A program made the position numbers and the translations under genes. DNA of 64,000 nucleotides from Spongiibacter thalassae. Its GTDB lineage: Bacteria; Pseudomonadota; Gammaproteobacteria; Pseudomonadales; Spongiibacteraceae. Position 1 is the stretch's first letter. Each line of letters opens with the position of its first letter. The notes below the pieces were generated by a model that searched no databases, was not told the origin of the DNA, and saw only the letters and a list, made by a program, of their open reading frames with translations. Shown in pieces: positions 7,908-17,423 of this stretch. The stretch covers positions 208,125-272,124 of the forward strand of contig NZ_JAAWWK010000005.1 in NCBI RefSeq assembly GCF_012272835.1, in the 5' to 3' direction.

Positions 7908-9461
7908 ATGACTACCAAGAGGGTCACCATGAGTAAGTTAAAAGAAATCCTGCGCCTCAAGTACGACGCGCAGTTGTCGCAGCGGCAAATTGCCCGGTGC
8001 CTGAACCTGTCCATCGGCGTCATCTCCAAGTATCTGCAGCGCGCGGAGGCAGCGGGACTCAGCTGGCCACTGCCAGATGGCGTGTCAGAGGCCGAACTGG
8101 AAGCTCAGCTGCAGCCAGGGCGTTGCCGTTCGACCTCCGCCGACCTGGCCGAGCCAGACTTCCCGGCGATTGAGCAGGAGCTCAAGCGCAAGGGGATGAC
8201 CCGGCAGTTGCTGTGGGAGGAATATGCCGAGGCACACCCCGGCAATCACTACTGCTACTCCCGATTTACCGTCCTGTTCCGGCGCTGGCGTCAAGCTCAG
8301 CAGCTGTCGATGCGCCAGACCCACCAGGCGGGCGAGAAGCTGTTTGTGGATTACTGCGGGCCGACGCTGGCGGTAGTCAACCCCGATACTGGCGAGATCC
8401 GCAGCGCCCAGGTGTTTGTCGCTGTCCTCGGCGCCAGTTCCTATACCTTTGCCGAGGCCACCTGGACACAGGGGTTGCCAGATTGGATCGGCTCCCACGT
8501 CCGGGCGCTTGAATTCTATGGTGGCGTGCCCGACGTGGTGGTGCCGGATAATTTAAAGAGTGCCGTCAGCAAAGCCTGCCGCTACGACCCCGAGCTGAAC
8601 CCCAGCTACCAGCAATGGGCCGAGCACTATGGTGTTGCCGTTGTGCCGGCACGCCCTTACAAACCCAAGGATAAGTCCAAGGCTGAGGTCGGGGTTCAGA
8701 TCGTAGAGCGTTGGATCATGATGCGTTTGCGACATCACACCTTCCATACCCTGGCCGCCGTCAACCAGGCGATTCGTTCGCTGCTGGATGAGCTGAATCG
8801 CCGCCCCTTCAAAAAGCGGCCTGGCTCTCGGGTGACGCAGTTCGAACAGCTCGACAAGCCGGCCCTGGCACCCCTGCCCGAGACCCCTTACCAGTATCGC
8901 CACATCAAAAAGGCCCGGGTTCACCTCGACTACCACGTCGAGTACGAGGGCCATTATTACTCTGTCCCTTACCAGCTGGTGAAGGAAGAGGTCATGGTCC
9001 ATGCCGGCGAGACGACACTGGCCGTCTTCCATCAGGGGCGCCAGGTCGCCCTTCACCCACGCGCCCATCATGCCGGCGGCCATACCACCGACAGCCAGCA
9101 TATGGCCAAGGCCCATCGCAAGCATCAGGAATGGTCACCACAACGCTTCCTCAATTGGGCGGGGAGCATCGGGCCGCACACCCACACTGTCATCCAGTAT
9201 CAGCTGGAAAGTCGTCGGCATCCCGAACACGGTTATCGCGCCTGCCTGGGGTTGCTCCATCTCAGCAAAAAATACGGCAAGACGCGGCTGGAAGCCGCCT
9301 GTCACCGCGCCACCCAGATCGGCGGTATGCACTATAAAAATATCGCCGCCATCCTCAGTAACAGCATGGACAAGGTACCGCTGGACAACCCCAGCACCCC
9401 GCGACAAACCCCGCTACCGCTGGCACACGACAATGTCCGCGGCAGCGAGTATTACCACTAG
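7908..9461 (+). CDS. istA: IstA, IS21-family transposase
   Basis: 517 aa, full length for the family. An N-terminal helix-turn-helix ([20 protein letters not shown]) is followed by an rve-type DDE core with acidic residues in [19 protein letters not shown] and KSKAEVGVQ. The C-terminal region contains [10 protein letters not shown]. It pairs with IstB, the ATPase helper, whose start lies 36 bp downstream. An in-frame ATG at 7929 is an alternative start. The gene looks intact, but the element has lost one end and istB. Confidence 0.92.
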   Translation: MTTKRVTMSKLKEILRLKYDAQLSQRQIARCLNLSIGVISKYLQRAEAAGLSWPLPDGVSEAELEAQLQPGRCRSTSADLAEPDFPAIEQELKRKGMTRQLLWEEYAEAHPGNHYCYSRFTVLFRRWRQAQQLSMRQTHQAGEKLFVDYCGPTLAVVNPDTGEIRSAQVFVAVLGASSYTFAEATWTQGLPDWIGSHVRALEFYGGVPDVVVPDNLKSAVSKACRYDPELNPSYQQWAEHYGVAVVPARPYKPKDKSKAEVGVQIVERWIMMRLRHHTFHTLAAVNQAIRSLLDELNRRPFKKRPGSRVTQFEQLDKPALAPLPETPYQYRHIKKARVHLDYHVEYEGHYYSVPYQLVKEEVMVHAGETTLAVFHQGRQVALHPRAHHAGGHTTDSQHMAKAHRKHQEWSPQRFLNWAGSIGPHTHTVIQYQLESRRHPEHGYRACLGLLHLSKKYGKTRLEAACHRATQIGGMHYKNIAAILSNSMDKVPLDNPSTPRQTPLPLAHDNVRGSEYYH

Positions 9462-9497
9462 CCCTCACGTCCTCAATCACTCACAAGGAGACATCCA

Positions 9498-9987
9498 ATG
9501 CCTCAACACACCTTGCAACAACTGCACCGCCTGCGATTAACCGGCATGGCCGACGCCCTCTCGCGACAACTGGATCAGCCTGGAACCTATGAGGAACTCG
9601 GCTTCCTGGAGCGTCTTAAACTGCTAATCAATAGCGAAGCCACCTGTCGCGATAACCGTAAAATCACCCGGTTGCTGAAACAGGCAAAATTGCGCCTGAA
9701 TGCGCAGGCGGCGGACATCGATTACCGAGCCCGTCGTGGCCTTCACAAAGACACCCTCGCGCAACTGCTGCAGCTGGACTGGATCCGGCATCACCGTAAT
9801 CTGCTGATAGAAGGGCCTACCGGTACGGGAAAAACCTTCCTGGCCTGTGCCCTGGGCCAAAGCGCCTGTGAGCATGGGATCTCGGTACGTTACTTCCGCG
9901 CCAGTCGCCTGTTTGAAATGCTGACCATCGCCCACGGTGACGGCAGCTTTGGCAAGCTGCTCGCCCAACTGGCCAAGACGGAGCTAG
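9498..9987 (+). pseudogene. istB: IstB, IS21 helper ATPase, cut at IS5 copy 1
   Basis: Good Shine-Dalgarno AAGGAG. Walker A GPTGTGKT is at about residues 111-118, in the DnaC/IstB-type AAA+ fold. Translation matches the remnant at 45.7-46.3 kb up to [10 protein letters not shown]. There that copy continues [11 protein letters not shown] (Walker B), while this one runs into the IS5 end after base 9987. Only about 163 of roughly 250 residues remain, so the Walker B and C-terminus are missing. Confidence 0.88.
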
Positions 9988-10054
9988 GGAAGCTCTGCAT
10001 AACCCCCGTAATTTGAGATAATTTTGCGATCACCTATTTCAACCGGACTACTGC

Positions 10055-11002
10055 ATGAGCCAGCTGACCTTCGCCGAAGCCGAGTACCGGAACAAAAAGC
10101 GTAAAACGCGGCGGGAGCTGTTCCTGGAAAAAATGGATGGCTTGATTCCCTGGGCCAAGCTGGAGAAGAAGCTCCGCAAGTACTACCCCAAGGGTGAGAA
10201 TGGAAACCCGCCGTATCCGCTCCCCATTATGCTTCGGGTGCACTGCCTGCAATTATTTTACAACCTCAGCGACCCGGCGATGGAAGATGCGTTGTACGAG
10301 ATTGAGTCCATGCGCCGCTTTGCAGGGCTACGCTTGTCTGATCGGCTACCAGATGAAAGTACTATCCTCCGCTTCCGTCATTTTTTAGAGCGCCACAAAT
10401 TGGGCGAAGTGATCTTCGATACCGTGAGCGCCCAGTTGCGTCAGCAGGGTTTGATGATGCGTGAAGGCACCATTGTTGATGCCACGATTATCGCCGCACC
10501 CAGCTCAACCAAGAATCAGGATGGCGAGCGAGACCCGGAAATGCACCAGACCAAGAAAGGCAATGAGTGGCACTTTGGCATGAAGATGCATATTGGCGTG
10601 GATGACCAGGACGGCTTGATTCACAGCATCGAGACCACAGCTGCGAATGTGCATGATCTCACTGCGGCAGATCAGCTTCTTCATGGAGAAGAGCAGCGGG
10701 TCTGGGGTGACGCGGGTTATACCGGCATCCATAAGCGAGACGCATTTAAAGATCGGGATGTCGATTGGCGTATCGCGCTACGCCCCGGCACCCGGAGCAA
10801 GCTGGCTGATCAGCTGCAGGAAATGCTGGAGGGGATAAAGGCCAGCGTTCGCGCCAAGGTTGAGCATCCGTTCCGGACGATCAAGCAACAGTTTGGCTAT
10901 ACGAAGGTTCGCTACCATGGGCTGGCGAAAAACACCAACCGCCTGTATGTGTTATCAGCGTTTACCAACCTGCTGAGAGCGGAGAAATACCTGCCCTCAT
11001 AG
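10055..11002 (+). CDS. IS5-family transposase, copy 1
   Basis: 315 aa. Starts MSQLTFAEAEYRNKKRKTRR, the conserved start of IS5-subgroup transposases. DDE residues appear in VDATIIAAPSS, WGDAGYTG and VEHPFRTIK. It differs from copy 2 at about ten residues (for example LGEVIF versus LGKVIF and FGYTKVRYHG versus FGYGKVRYRG). The copies are therefore close but not a fresh duplication. It appears intact. Confidence 0.93.
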   Translation: MSQLTFAEAEYRNKKRKTRRELFLEKMDGLIPWAKLEKKLRKYYPKGENGNPPYPLPIMLRVHCLQLFYNLSDPAMEDALYEIESMRRFAGLRLSDRLPDESTILRFRHFLERHKLGEVIFDTVSAQLRQQGLMMREGTIVDATIIAAPSSTKNQDGERDPEMHQTKKGNEWHFGMKMHIGVDDQDGLIHSIETTAANVHDLTAADQLLHGEEQRVWGDAGYTGIHKRDAFKDRDVDWRIALRPGTRSKLADQLQEMLEGIKASVRAKVEHPFRTIKQQFGYTKVRYHGLAKNTNRLYVLSAFTNLLRAEKYLPS

Positions 11003-11011
11003 GGTAGGTAC

Positions 11012-11043
11012 GCCTGTAGTCAGCCAAATGGCTGCCTACAGGC
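11012..11043 (+). terminator. Hairpin after IS5 copy 1 transposase
   Basis: Arms GCCTGTAGTCAGCC (11012-11025) and GGCTGCCTACAGGC (11030-11043) with an AAAT loop and one mismatch. The same hairpin with compensating changes is in copy 2, so it is a conserved part of the element. No T-run. Confidence 0.5.
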
Positions 11044-11119
11044 TGAGATGAACTGAGGATTGCTGCGTTTTACGCCGTTGACGCGGAAATTTGGCGATAT
11101 TTTATAAAAGGGAGAGGTT

Positions 11120-11302
11120 GTGCAGACCTTCCTTAGTATTTGGCAGCTTCTTATCATACTGACTATTGTAGCCATGCTATTTGGTACAAAAAGACTGAGA
11201 AACATTGGCTCTGATCTTGGTGGCGCAATAGCGGGCTTCAAAAACAGCCTAAGCAACAAAAACGATGAAACACAAACTCTATCACCGCATGACAAAGAAT
11301 AA
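11120..11302 (+). CDS. TatA/E-like translocase subunit with IS-derived start
   Basis: 60 aa. From residue 6 it reads [20 protein letters not shown], then [19 protein letters not shown]. This gives the TatA membrane helix, the conserved FG hinge and the amphipathic helix. The usual N-terminus (MG-x-x-SIWQLL) has been replaced: codons 1-4 (GTG CAG ACC TTC) lie in the last bases of IS5 copy 1. The IS end also supplies a purine-rich GGGAGAGG before the GTG. Only about four residues differ from a normal TatA start, so the protein could still function. Whether it is translated is unknown. The partner genes tatB and tatC are not adjacent. Confidence 0.7.
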   Translation: MQTFLSIWQLLIILTIVAMLFGTKRLRNIGSDLGGAIAGFKNSLSNKNDETQTLSPHDKE

Positions 11303-11507
11303 TCCACGCGCACCAAACCCTTGCCCAAATACCGAAATATATCCAACCGCGCATAGATAAAATTCCATGGCGAAACAACAAATATTCGCAATCCTGACAT
11401 TACCTTCGCAAAACTGATAGCCCCCTTTCCTTCTCATTAATATCATTTACCAGTAACGGCTTAACGGCCGACTCGAAACCCAAGTTACCAATAAAAAGGT
11501 GGTATAA

Positions 11508-12677
11508 ATGAGTGAAGTAATGAATCGCCAAAAAACACGAAATTTGGCTACCCGAGACAAAAAACGATACTTTTGGTGGCTTCCGCTTTTTATTGCGATC
11601 TCCCCCATTGTTGGAATCGAATTTTATAAAACCACCGGAAACGCCATCTATGCCTGGTTTACACCGATTCTATGGTATTTATTTGTCCCTCTAGGTGACT
11701 TTTTGTTTGGTAGAGACGACAAAAACTATAGTGCACAGCGTGCCGACGAGCTAGAGAATGACAACTACTACAAATGGTTGGTTTTCCTGTCGGTCCCCCT
11801 GTTTTTTGTAACTTGGATGTATGGTGCTTGGTGGGTGTCAACCCAAGCTGTCTCCGTATCCGACTACCTTGGTATGACGATCGGTGTTGCCTTGACCAAT
11901 GGACTGGCACTGGTAGTTGGACATGAGTTGGGACACAAGAACAATCGCCTGGAAAAGAACCTAGCCAAATGGGTTCTGGCAGTACCCGCTTACGGGCATT
12001 TCTCTGCTGAACACAATCGCGGCCACCACAAAGATGTCGCTACCCCTGATGATCCCGCATCTGCAAGGATGGGAGAGTCATTGTACCGCTTTGTTCTTCG
12101 AGAAATTCCTGGTGCTTTTGTCAGAGCCTTTCATGATGAAAAGGTACGACTCGAGCGAAAGGGTAAATCCGTAATCAGTGCCGAAAACCAGATCCTACAG
12201 TCATTCGCGATTACCTTTGTTCTCTATGGAGCTGCACTGACACTATGGGGCACTGTTGTTATTCCTTTTATGGTCATATCAACTTTGTGGGGCTGGCAGT
12301 TTCTATCCACGTCCAACTATATCGAACACTACGGTCTACTGCGCCAGAAACAAGAAGACGGTCGCTTTGAGCGCACACGCCCTGAGCACTCATGGAACGC
12401 TGATTTTCGAGTTTCCAACCTCGTAACCTATCACCTCCAGCGCCACTCAGACCACCACTCCCGACCAACCCGCCGTTACCAGGTATTGCGCAGCGACGAC
12501 GCCCCCGAACTTCCCACTGGTTACGCTGGCTGTTTCACCATGGCTTACTTCACACCGATCTGGCGCAAAGTCATGGATCCAAAAGTACTCGAGGTCTATG
12601 GCGGAGACATTCTCAAAGCTAACCTCGACCCCAAACACCGCGATGCACTCATTGCGAAATATGGGAGAGCATCCTAA
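11508..12677 (+). CDS. alkB: Alkane 1-monooxygenase AlkB
   Basis: 389 aa integral-membrane non-haem di-iron hydroxylase that oxidises terminal methyl groups of alkyl chains to alcohols with O2 and electrons from rubredoxin. The histidine boxes are all present: HELGH (139-143), EHNRGHH (168-174), the AlkB signature NYIEHYGL (270-277) and LQRHSDHH (310-317). Membrane helices lie between them, for example YFWWLPLFIAISPIVGIEF. Shine-Dalgarno AAGGTGG is 6 nt from the ATG. The stop codon overlaps the start of the first rubredoxin gene, making a tight alkB-rub-rub-alcohol dehydrogenase operon. No rubredoxin reductase is in the window. The 205 bp upstream presumably hold its promoter. Confidence 0.95.
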   Translation: MSEVMNRQKTRNLATRDKKRYFWWLPLFIAISPIVGIEFYKTTGNAIYAWFTPILWYLFVPLGDFLFGRDDKNYSAQRADELENDNYYKWLVFLSVPLFFVTWMYGAWWVSTQAVSVSDYLGMTIGVALTNGLALVVGHELGHKNNRLEKNLAKWVLAVPAYGHFSAEHNRGHHKDVATPDDPASARMGESLYRFVLREIPGAFVRAFHDEKVRLERKGKSVISAENQILQSFAITFVLYGAALTLWGTVVIPFMVISTLWGWQFLSTSNYIEHYGLLRQKQEDGRFERTRPEHSWNADFRVSNLVTYHLQRHSDHHSRPTRRYQVLRSDDAPELPTGYAGCFTMAYFTPIWRKVMDPKVLEVYGGDILKANLDPKHRDALIAKYGRAS

Positions 12678-12847
12678 TGGCTAGTTATCGCTGCCCCGGT
12701 TGTGGCTATACATATGACGAAGATAAAGGCGATGAATTCGAAGGCTTTCCTGCGGGTACTCAATGGCAAGTGGTTCCCGACGACTGGTCCTGCCCCGACT
12801 GCTCTGTTAGAGACAAAATAGATTTCGAAAAAGTCGAGGACCAATGA
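12677..12847 (+). CDS. Rubredoxin 1
   Basis: 56 aa. Iron-binding motifs CPGCG (residues 6-10) and CPDCS (39-43) with the rubredoxin core VVPDDWSCP. Its ATG shares the final A of the alkB stop codon, so translation is coupled. After the second Cys pair it has one extra residue including an Arg (SVRDKIDF) compared with rubredoxin 2. This is the hallmark described for AlkG1-type rubredoxins, which do not themselves support alkane hydroxylation. Electron carrier in the cytoplasm. Confidence 0.93.
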   Translation: MASYRCPGCGYTYDEDKGDEFEGFPAGTQWQVVPDDWSCPDCSVRDKIDFEKVEDQ

Positions 12848-12850
12848 AGA

Positions 12851-13012
12851 ATGGCCAAATACGAATGCATCGTGTGTGGGTTTATTTATGACGAAGCACT
12901 TGGTCTTCCTGAGGACGGAATCCCCCCAGGCACAAAATGGGAGGACATACCGGACGACTGGACATGCTTTGAATGCAGCTGCCCCAAAACCGACTTTGAA
13001 CTACTTAAATGA
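12851..13012 (+). CDS. Rubredoxin 2
   Basis: 53 aa, beginning MAKYECIVCGFIYDEALGLP. Iron ligands are in CIVCG and CFECS; the second motif is unusual in having F-E rather than P-x between the cysteines. No Arg insertion follows, so it fits the AlkG2 type that passes electrons to AlkB. It starts 3 bp after rubredoxin 1 ends. The likely direct electron donor to the adjacent hydroxylase; this is family knowledge plus position. Confidence 0.93.
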   Translation: MAKYECIVCGFIYDEALGLPEDGIPPGTKWEDIPDDWTCFECSCPKTDFELLK

Positions 13013-13024
13013 AAGATCATTACA

Positions 13025-15166
13025 ATGAAAAACAATAAACTTGGAATATCACTTTTTCCACTCCTAACCGCTGCGGCGGTTTTAACCCTGAGTGCCTGCT
13101 CGAACGGGTTCAACAAATATATTAGCAATGGCATAGACGCCACACCGCAGAAGAGCACAGCGAATACCGACTGGCCGATGCACGGGAACAACCGCTACGA
13201 ACAACGCTTTTCTGAACTTACCGATATCAACGCTAAAAATATCTCTGAACTTGGGCTTGCCTGGTATATCGACCTTCCTGAAAATCGCGGCCAGGAAGCA
13301 ACGCCTCTGATTATCAATGGAGTGATGTATACGACCTCAGCATGGAACCATGTTCATGCATTGAATGCCAAAACCGGTGAAATACTCTGGCAGTACGACC
13401 CGAAGGTTCCGAAAAAACAAGGAATTAAAGGCTGCTGCGATTCAGTCACCCGCGGCCTGGCCTACGACAAAGGCCGCGTTATTCAGGCTACCCTCGATGG
13501 CCGCCTGATCGCCCTGGATGCCAAATCTGGTATTCCATTATGGGAAACCCGCACCTTCAAAAACACACTCAACTACACAATCACTGGTGCTCCTCGCGTG
13601 GCCAGGGGAAAAGTTTATATCGGTAATGGCGGAGCAGAATACGGGGTTCGAGGCTATATCTCAGCCTATGATATAAATAGCGGTAAACTTGTGTGGCGCT
13701 TTTATACCGTCCCCAGCTCCAAAAACTTAGATTCTGGCGTTGAGCCAGAGGCGTTGATGGCCAAAACCTGGTCGGCACAGGGCAGCGATCTGGAGAAAGG
13801 TGGTACAGTCTGGGACAGCATCGTTTACGACCCTGACACCAACAGTATTATCTTCGGTGTCGGCAATGGGTCTCCCTGGAATCCGAATATTCGCTCACCT
13901 GGCGGCGGCGATAATCTATTCCTTTCCTCTATCGTGTCGGTGAACGCCGACACCGGCAACTACAATTGGCACTATCAGACTACACCAGGGGAAGCTTGGG
14001 ACTACACCGCAACGCAACCGATCGTCCTTGCTGATATGGAATTCGATGGCACGATGCGTAAAGTCGCCATCCAGGCTCCAAAGAACGGCTTTCTTTACAT
14101 CCTCGACCGCATTAACGGCAAGTTGCTATCAGCTAAACCCTTTGTAGACGTCACCTGGGCCTCGCATGTCGATATGACAACCGGCCGACCGGTAGTAAAT
14201 CCGGAAGCCGAATATTGGAAGACTGGGAAGCCGGCTCTGGTCATGCCGTCATGGATGGGAGGACACAATTGGCACCCGATGGCCTTTAACCCCAACAACA
14301 ATGTCATCTATATCCCCACCCAAACATCAGCATTTCCCTACCTTGCTGAAGATGAACAAACACCGTCAAAACTGGCAGTAAACCTCGGTGTCGACACAAA
14401 GGCTGCGAACCTGCCCGATGACCCAAAAGTTATCCAGGCAGTTAAAGATGCAACCAGCGGGGCACTACTCGCAAGAGACCTAAGAACTGGAAAGGATTTA
14501 TGGAAGGTCGGATATCCCGGCGTCTGGAACGGCGGTGTGCTAGCCACTGCGGGTGAAATCATTTTTCAGGGATCGGCGACTGGTTACGTAAACGCCTACC
14601 GCGCCGACAATGGTGAAAGGTTGTGGCGTTTCAATGCGCAAACCGGCGTCGTGGCACCACCGGTGACATACAAAATTGATGGCGAACAATATATTGCGGT
14701 CAATGCTGGCTGGGGTGGTATTATGCCATTGATGACTGGTGAGCTGACAAAGGATGCCGCTCAGCAATATCCACGTAACATCAGTCGACTACTTGTCTTC
14801 AAACTCGGTGCTAGTGCAAAGTTACCTGTCGATGATCGCGTGGCCCTACAGATGGCTCCAGTCACAACACAGATCGACAAAGATGCCGCACACAAGGGTT
14901 TTGAGACATACGACCGCTACTGCGTCGTCTGCCACGGAGGTGGTGGTGTAGGTGGTGGAGTTGTGCCGGACCTTCGCTTTTCAGGCATTACCCAATCGGA
15001 AGAAGCCTGGGCTTCGGTAGTTCTAGGCGGCATACTCGAAAGCCGCGGCATGGTGTCATTCAAATCTGAACTGGATGCCGGGGATGCGGAAAATATTCGC
15101 CAGTTTATTCTTGATCGAATTCGCTATGCACACGAGGTTGGCGATACCAGCCGGCCGTATCGTTAA
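13025..15166 (+). CDS. PQQ-dependent quinohaemoprotein alcohol dehydrogenase (lipoprotein)
   Basis: 713 aa. A lipoprotein signal peptide ends LTLSAC with the lipidated Cys at 25. An eight-bladed PQQ propeller follows, with the vicinal disulfide pair Cys137-Cys138 (GIKGCCDSV) and tryptophan-docking repeats such as GEILWQYDP and GERLWRFNAQ. A C-terminal cytochrome c domain has its haem site at CVVCH (633-637). It oxidises primary alcohols to aldehydes outside the cytoplasmic membrane and passes electrons via haem to the respiratory chain. It starts 12 bp after rubredoxin 2, so it is the natural next step after AlkB. PQQ biosynthesis genes are not in the window. Confidence 0.93.
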   Translation: MKNNKLGISLFPLLTAAAVLTLSACSNGFNKYISNGIDATPQKSTANTDWPMHGNNRYEQRFSELTDINAKNISELGLAWYIDLPENRGQEATPLIINGVMYTTSAWNHVHALNAKTGEILWQYDPKVPKKQGIKGCCDSVTRGLAYDKGRVIQATLDGRLIALDAKSGIPLWETRTFKNTLNYTITGAPRVARGKVYIGNGGAEYGVRGYISAYDINSGKLVWRFYTVPSSKNLDSGVEPEALMAKTWSAQGSDLEKGGTVWDSIVYDPDTNSIIFGVGNGSPWNPNIRSPGGGDNLFLSSIVSVNADTGNYNWHYQTTPGEAWDYTATQPIVLADMEFDGTMRKVAIQAPKNGFLYILDRINGKLLSAKPFVDVTWASHVDMTTGRPVVNPEAEYWKTGKPALVMPSWMGGHNWHPMAFNPNNNVIYIPTQTSAFPYLAEDEQTPSKLAVNLGVDTKAANLPDDPKVIQAVKDATSGALLARDLRTGKDLWKVGYPGVWNGGVLATAGEIIFQGSATGYVNAYRADNGERLWRFNAQTGVVAPPVTYKIDGEQYIAVNAGWGGIMPLMTGELTKDAAQQYPRNISRLLVFKLGASAKLPVDDRVALQMAPVTTQIDKDAAHKGFETYDRYCVVCHGGGGVGGGVVPDLRFSGITQSEEAWASVVLGGILESRGMVSFKSELDAGDAENIRQFILDRIRYAHEVGDTSRPYR

Positions 15167-15225
15167 TCCAATAGTGAACGTTGTCCCTCGTCAGTAAATA
15201 ATAACAGCGTTTCCCGAGGTTCCAG

Positions 15226-15852
15226 ATGAGTTTTTACGATAATAAAATCCTTCCTCATATTCTAGATACCCTCTGTAGCCACGGGGCAGTGATGAGCCAA
15301 CGTGAACGTGTTGTACCACGTGCACGCGGAGTGGTTCTCGAAGTCGGTATGGGTAGTGGCATCAATTTGCCGCTTTACAACCCTGATATCGTTGATTTCG
15401 TCTGGGGACTTGAACCAGCAGAGGGAATGCGCAAAAAAGCCCTGCCCAACTTGGCCAAGTCACCAGTCGAAGTAAAATGGCTGGATCTGCCAGGGGAGAA
15501 AATTCCACTCGACGACGAGAGCGTCGATACAGTATTGCTGACCTATACCCTTTGCACTATATCCGACTGGCAAAGCGCCCTTGAACAAATGCATCGTGTG
15601 CTTAAACACGAAGGGAAACTGCTGTTTTGTGAACATGGCCATTCGTGTCATGAACCGGTCTCAAAATGGCAACACAGGATTACACCAATGTGGAAGAAAC
15701 TAGCCGGCGGCTGTCATCTGAACCGATCGATCAGCGAAATGATTTCGTCAAGTGGATTCACCATTACCGAGCTCGATAACTGCTATATGGAGAGCTTTCC
15801 GAAAATCACCGGTTATATGTATATCGGTGAAGCAGAAAAACAGATCGATTGA
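15226..15852 (+). CDS. Class I SAM-dependent methyltransferase
   Basis: 208 aa. Motif I VLEVGMGSGINL is at about residues 37-48, the acidic-loop region is GLEPAEGMRKKA, and the post-motif is LLTYTLCTISDWQSALEQMHRVLK. It resembles UbiE/PmtA-type small-molecule methyltransferases. Its start is 60 bp after the alcohol dehydrogenase on the same strand, so it may be the last gene of the alk operon. Substrate unknown. Confidence 0.85.
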   Translation: MSFYDNKILPHILDTLCSHGAVMSQRERVVPRARGVVLEVGMGSGINLPLYNPDIVDFVWGLEPAEGMRKKALPNLAKSPVEVKWLDLPGEKIPLDDESVDTVLLTYTLCTISDWQSALEQMHRVLKHEGKLLFCEHGHSCHEPVSKWQHRITPMWKKLAGGCHLNRSISEMISSSGFTITELDNCYMESFPKITGYMYIGEAEKQID

Positions 15853-15928
15853 TACATACGCCCGCCGTTTCTAGACAATAACTTGCGGCGGGGTGTAGTA
15901 TCAGGATTCTGGTAGCGACGTATGCAAG

Positions 15929-16924
15929 TTGACTATGATGAATAATAATATTGACGAGGTTTTACAATCGGTCTTCGAAAACAGCTCCGATCCTGACGAT
16001 GCTTGTGAGCGAGTCAGCGCGTTGTACCAGCCCCATGATCTGAAGCTATGCCACCCCAGAGACCAACTACGCGCACAGATGAAACACCGCGACGTTCGCG
16101 ACACTTCCCTGAGCCGCCTACTCTACAATGCTGAAATCCAAATAGACTCCGAGCCGTTTAAAGATTTTTATCTGGTCATGCTGCCAAGTAGTGGCCATTT
16201 CAATGTAAAACAAAACTTCATCGAAGGAGTTGCCTCCCCAAGCAAACCGATCATCCTCGATGCCGACAAACACATCGATATGCGTTGGTCTGAGGACTGT
16301 AGTAACCTGATATACAAAGTTAACCGACGACTGCTCGATGAAACACTTTATCAGAGTTATGGCATAGAAGCTAAAAACGCGGTTGAATTCAACTCATCAA
16401 CAACCGGACTCGCCTCACTGTCTGAATTTTCGGAAGCACTGGGAAATTTTCTGATTAACAACCCCTACGCAAATGACATGGCGAAAAATCCCGAACTGTT
16501 CGAAAAAATTGAACAAGTGCTTGCGTTATCTCTACTCTCACAAGGAAACAGTTATAGCGAAGCAATCCTCAACGCTAAGTACGGGGTTAGACCTCGGGTG
16601 GTCATCAGGGCCAAAGAATTTATTGAAGAAAATTACACCCGCAAGCTGACAGTGTTGGATATCGCTAACGCAGTTGGTGTAAGTGCAAGAAGTCTACAGA
16701 AAGGCTTCGAACAGTACGAGCACACCACCCCTATGCTGTACCTACGTAAATGGCGTTTGCGTCGGGCGCGGGAACTGCTGGTTTTTTCTAGAAACCAGAA
16801 TATTCGGGTCAAAGTTTCAGATATCGCCATGAGTTGCGGCTTTTTTCATTTCGGCAATTTCAGCAAACTCTACTGTGAATCATTTGGGGAAACTCCGTCC
16901 AAAACCCTGTCTGGAAGGCTTTGA
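15929..16924 (+). CDS. AraC/XylS-family transcriptional regulator
   Basis: 331 aa. An N-terminal AraC_binding_2-type sensor domain (about 20-210) is followed by a C-terminal double helix-turn-helix (about 228-331). The latter includes LTVLDIANAVGVSARSLQKG and VSDIAMSCGFFHFGNFSKLY. The layout is that of XylS/FeaR-type activators that respond to an aromatic or aliphatic effector. It lies next to the alk operon on the same strand and is the best candidate activator of alkB. No operator site was identified. The start is one of two close ATGs (15929 or 15935). Confidence 0.88.
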   Translation: MTMMNNNIDEVLQSVFENSSDPDDACERVSALYQPHDLKLCHPRDQLRAQMKHRDVRDTSLSRLLYNAEIQIDSEPFKDFYLVMLPSSGHFNVKQNFIEGVASPSKPIILDADKHIDMRWSEDCSNLIYKVNRRLLDETLYQSYGIEAKNAVEFNSSTTGLASLSEFSEALGNFLINNPYANDMAKNPELFEKIEQVLALSLLSQGNSYSEAILNAKYGVRPRVVIRAKEFIEENYTRKLTVLDIANAVGVSARSLQKGFEQYEHTTPMLYLRKWRLRRARELLVFSRNQNIRVKVSDIAMSCGFFHFGNFSKLYCESFGETPSKTLSGRL

Positions 16925-16946
16925 GCCTACCCTTTATAGAAGACTT

Positions 16947-17384
16947 TCAGGACAGCAACGCCGTCCCAAGCTGATAAGACTTACCTCGCATCACTGCGAT
17001 AATCAGTCCCTCTTGATTTTCCACGCAGACATCATAGACCCCGGTTCGACGGCCACGGGAGACTTCACAGCAACTTGCCCTCAAGGTATCGCCAAGCTTA
17101 CCGGGTTTAACATATTCGATACTACATCCCTGCGCTACAGTCACTTTATTGTATGTGTTGCATGCAAAGGCAAATGCGGTATCCGCAAGCGAAAAAATGT
17201 ATCCACCGTGACAACTGCCATGTCCCTGGATCATGTAATCCTGCACTGACATCGTGATTGTAGCGGTGCCGGGCGACACCGATTCGACATTCATCTGCAG
17301 GTGGCGGCTGGCGTCATCTCTTTGCATCAAGACCTCCGCACAGCGCTCCGCGAGCTCCTGAGCAGTGAGGCTTTCTACTGCCAT
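16947..17384 (-). CDS. paaI: PaaI, hydroxyphenylacetyl-CoA thioesterase
   Basis: About 145 aa hot-dog-fold thioesterase. The signature GSCHGGYIFSLADTAFAFAC contains the catalytic Asp of the family. PaaI hydrolyses dead-end or excess CoA thioesters of the phenylacetate pathway and rescues CoA. ATG at 17384 is preferred over the GTG at 17399 because GGGAGAA lies 6 nt upstream of it. It ends the minus-strand paa operon, 39 bp after paaE. Confidence 0.9.
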   Translation of the reverse strand: MAVESLTAQELAERCAEVLMQRDDASRHLQMNVESVSPGTATITMSVQDYMIQGHGSCHGGYIFSLADTAFAFACNTYNKVTVAQGCSIEYVKPGKLGDTLRASCCEVSRGRRTGVYDVCVENQEGLIIAVMRGKSYQLGTALLS

Positions 17385-17423
17385 GAATAGTTCTCCCACC
17401 TAGCCGCTATTTTGGTGATCGAC

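Larger units (their letters stand above)
7685..9987 (+). mobile_element. IS21-family element, right part lost at IS5 copy 1
   Basis: It begins TGTGAACAGTGATTTTTCCC at 7685 against the broken qatA and carries istA and the first two-thirds of istB. It ends abruptly at 9987, where IS5 copy 1 starts. No right end is present here. A separate remnant of a closely related IS21 (istB plus right end) lies at 45591-46259. It overlaps the istB segment present here, so it is not simply the missing half. Confidence 0.85.
9988..11132 (+). mobile_element. IS5-family element, copy 1 (1,145 bp)
   Basis: Left end GGAAGCTCTGCATAACCCCC at 9988; the right end, read inward from 11132, is GGAAGGTCTGCACAACC. Flanking tetranucleotides are CTAG (left) and TTAG (right), which fit the YTAR target preference of IS5 but are not identical. 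Its length equals that of copy 2 at 29470-30614. Left and right flanks (istB and tatA-like) do not rejoin into one gene, so recombination or deletion has occurred at this copy. Confidence 0.88.
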
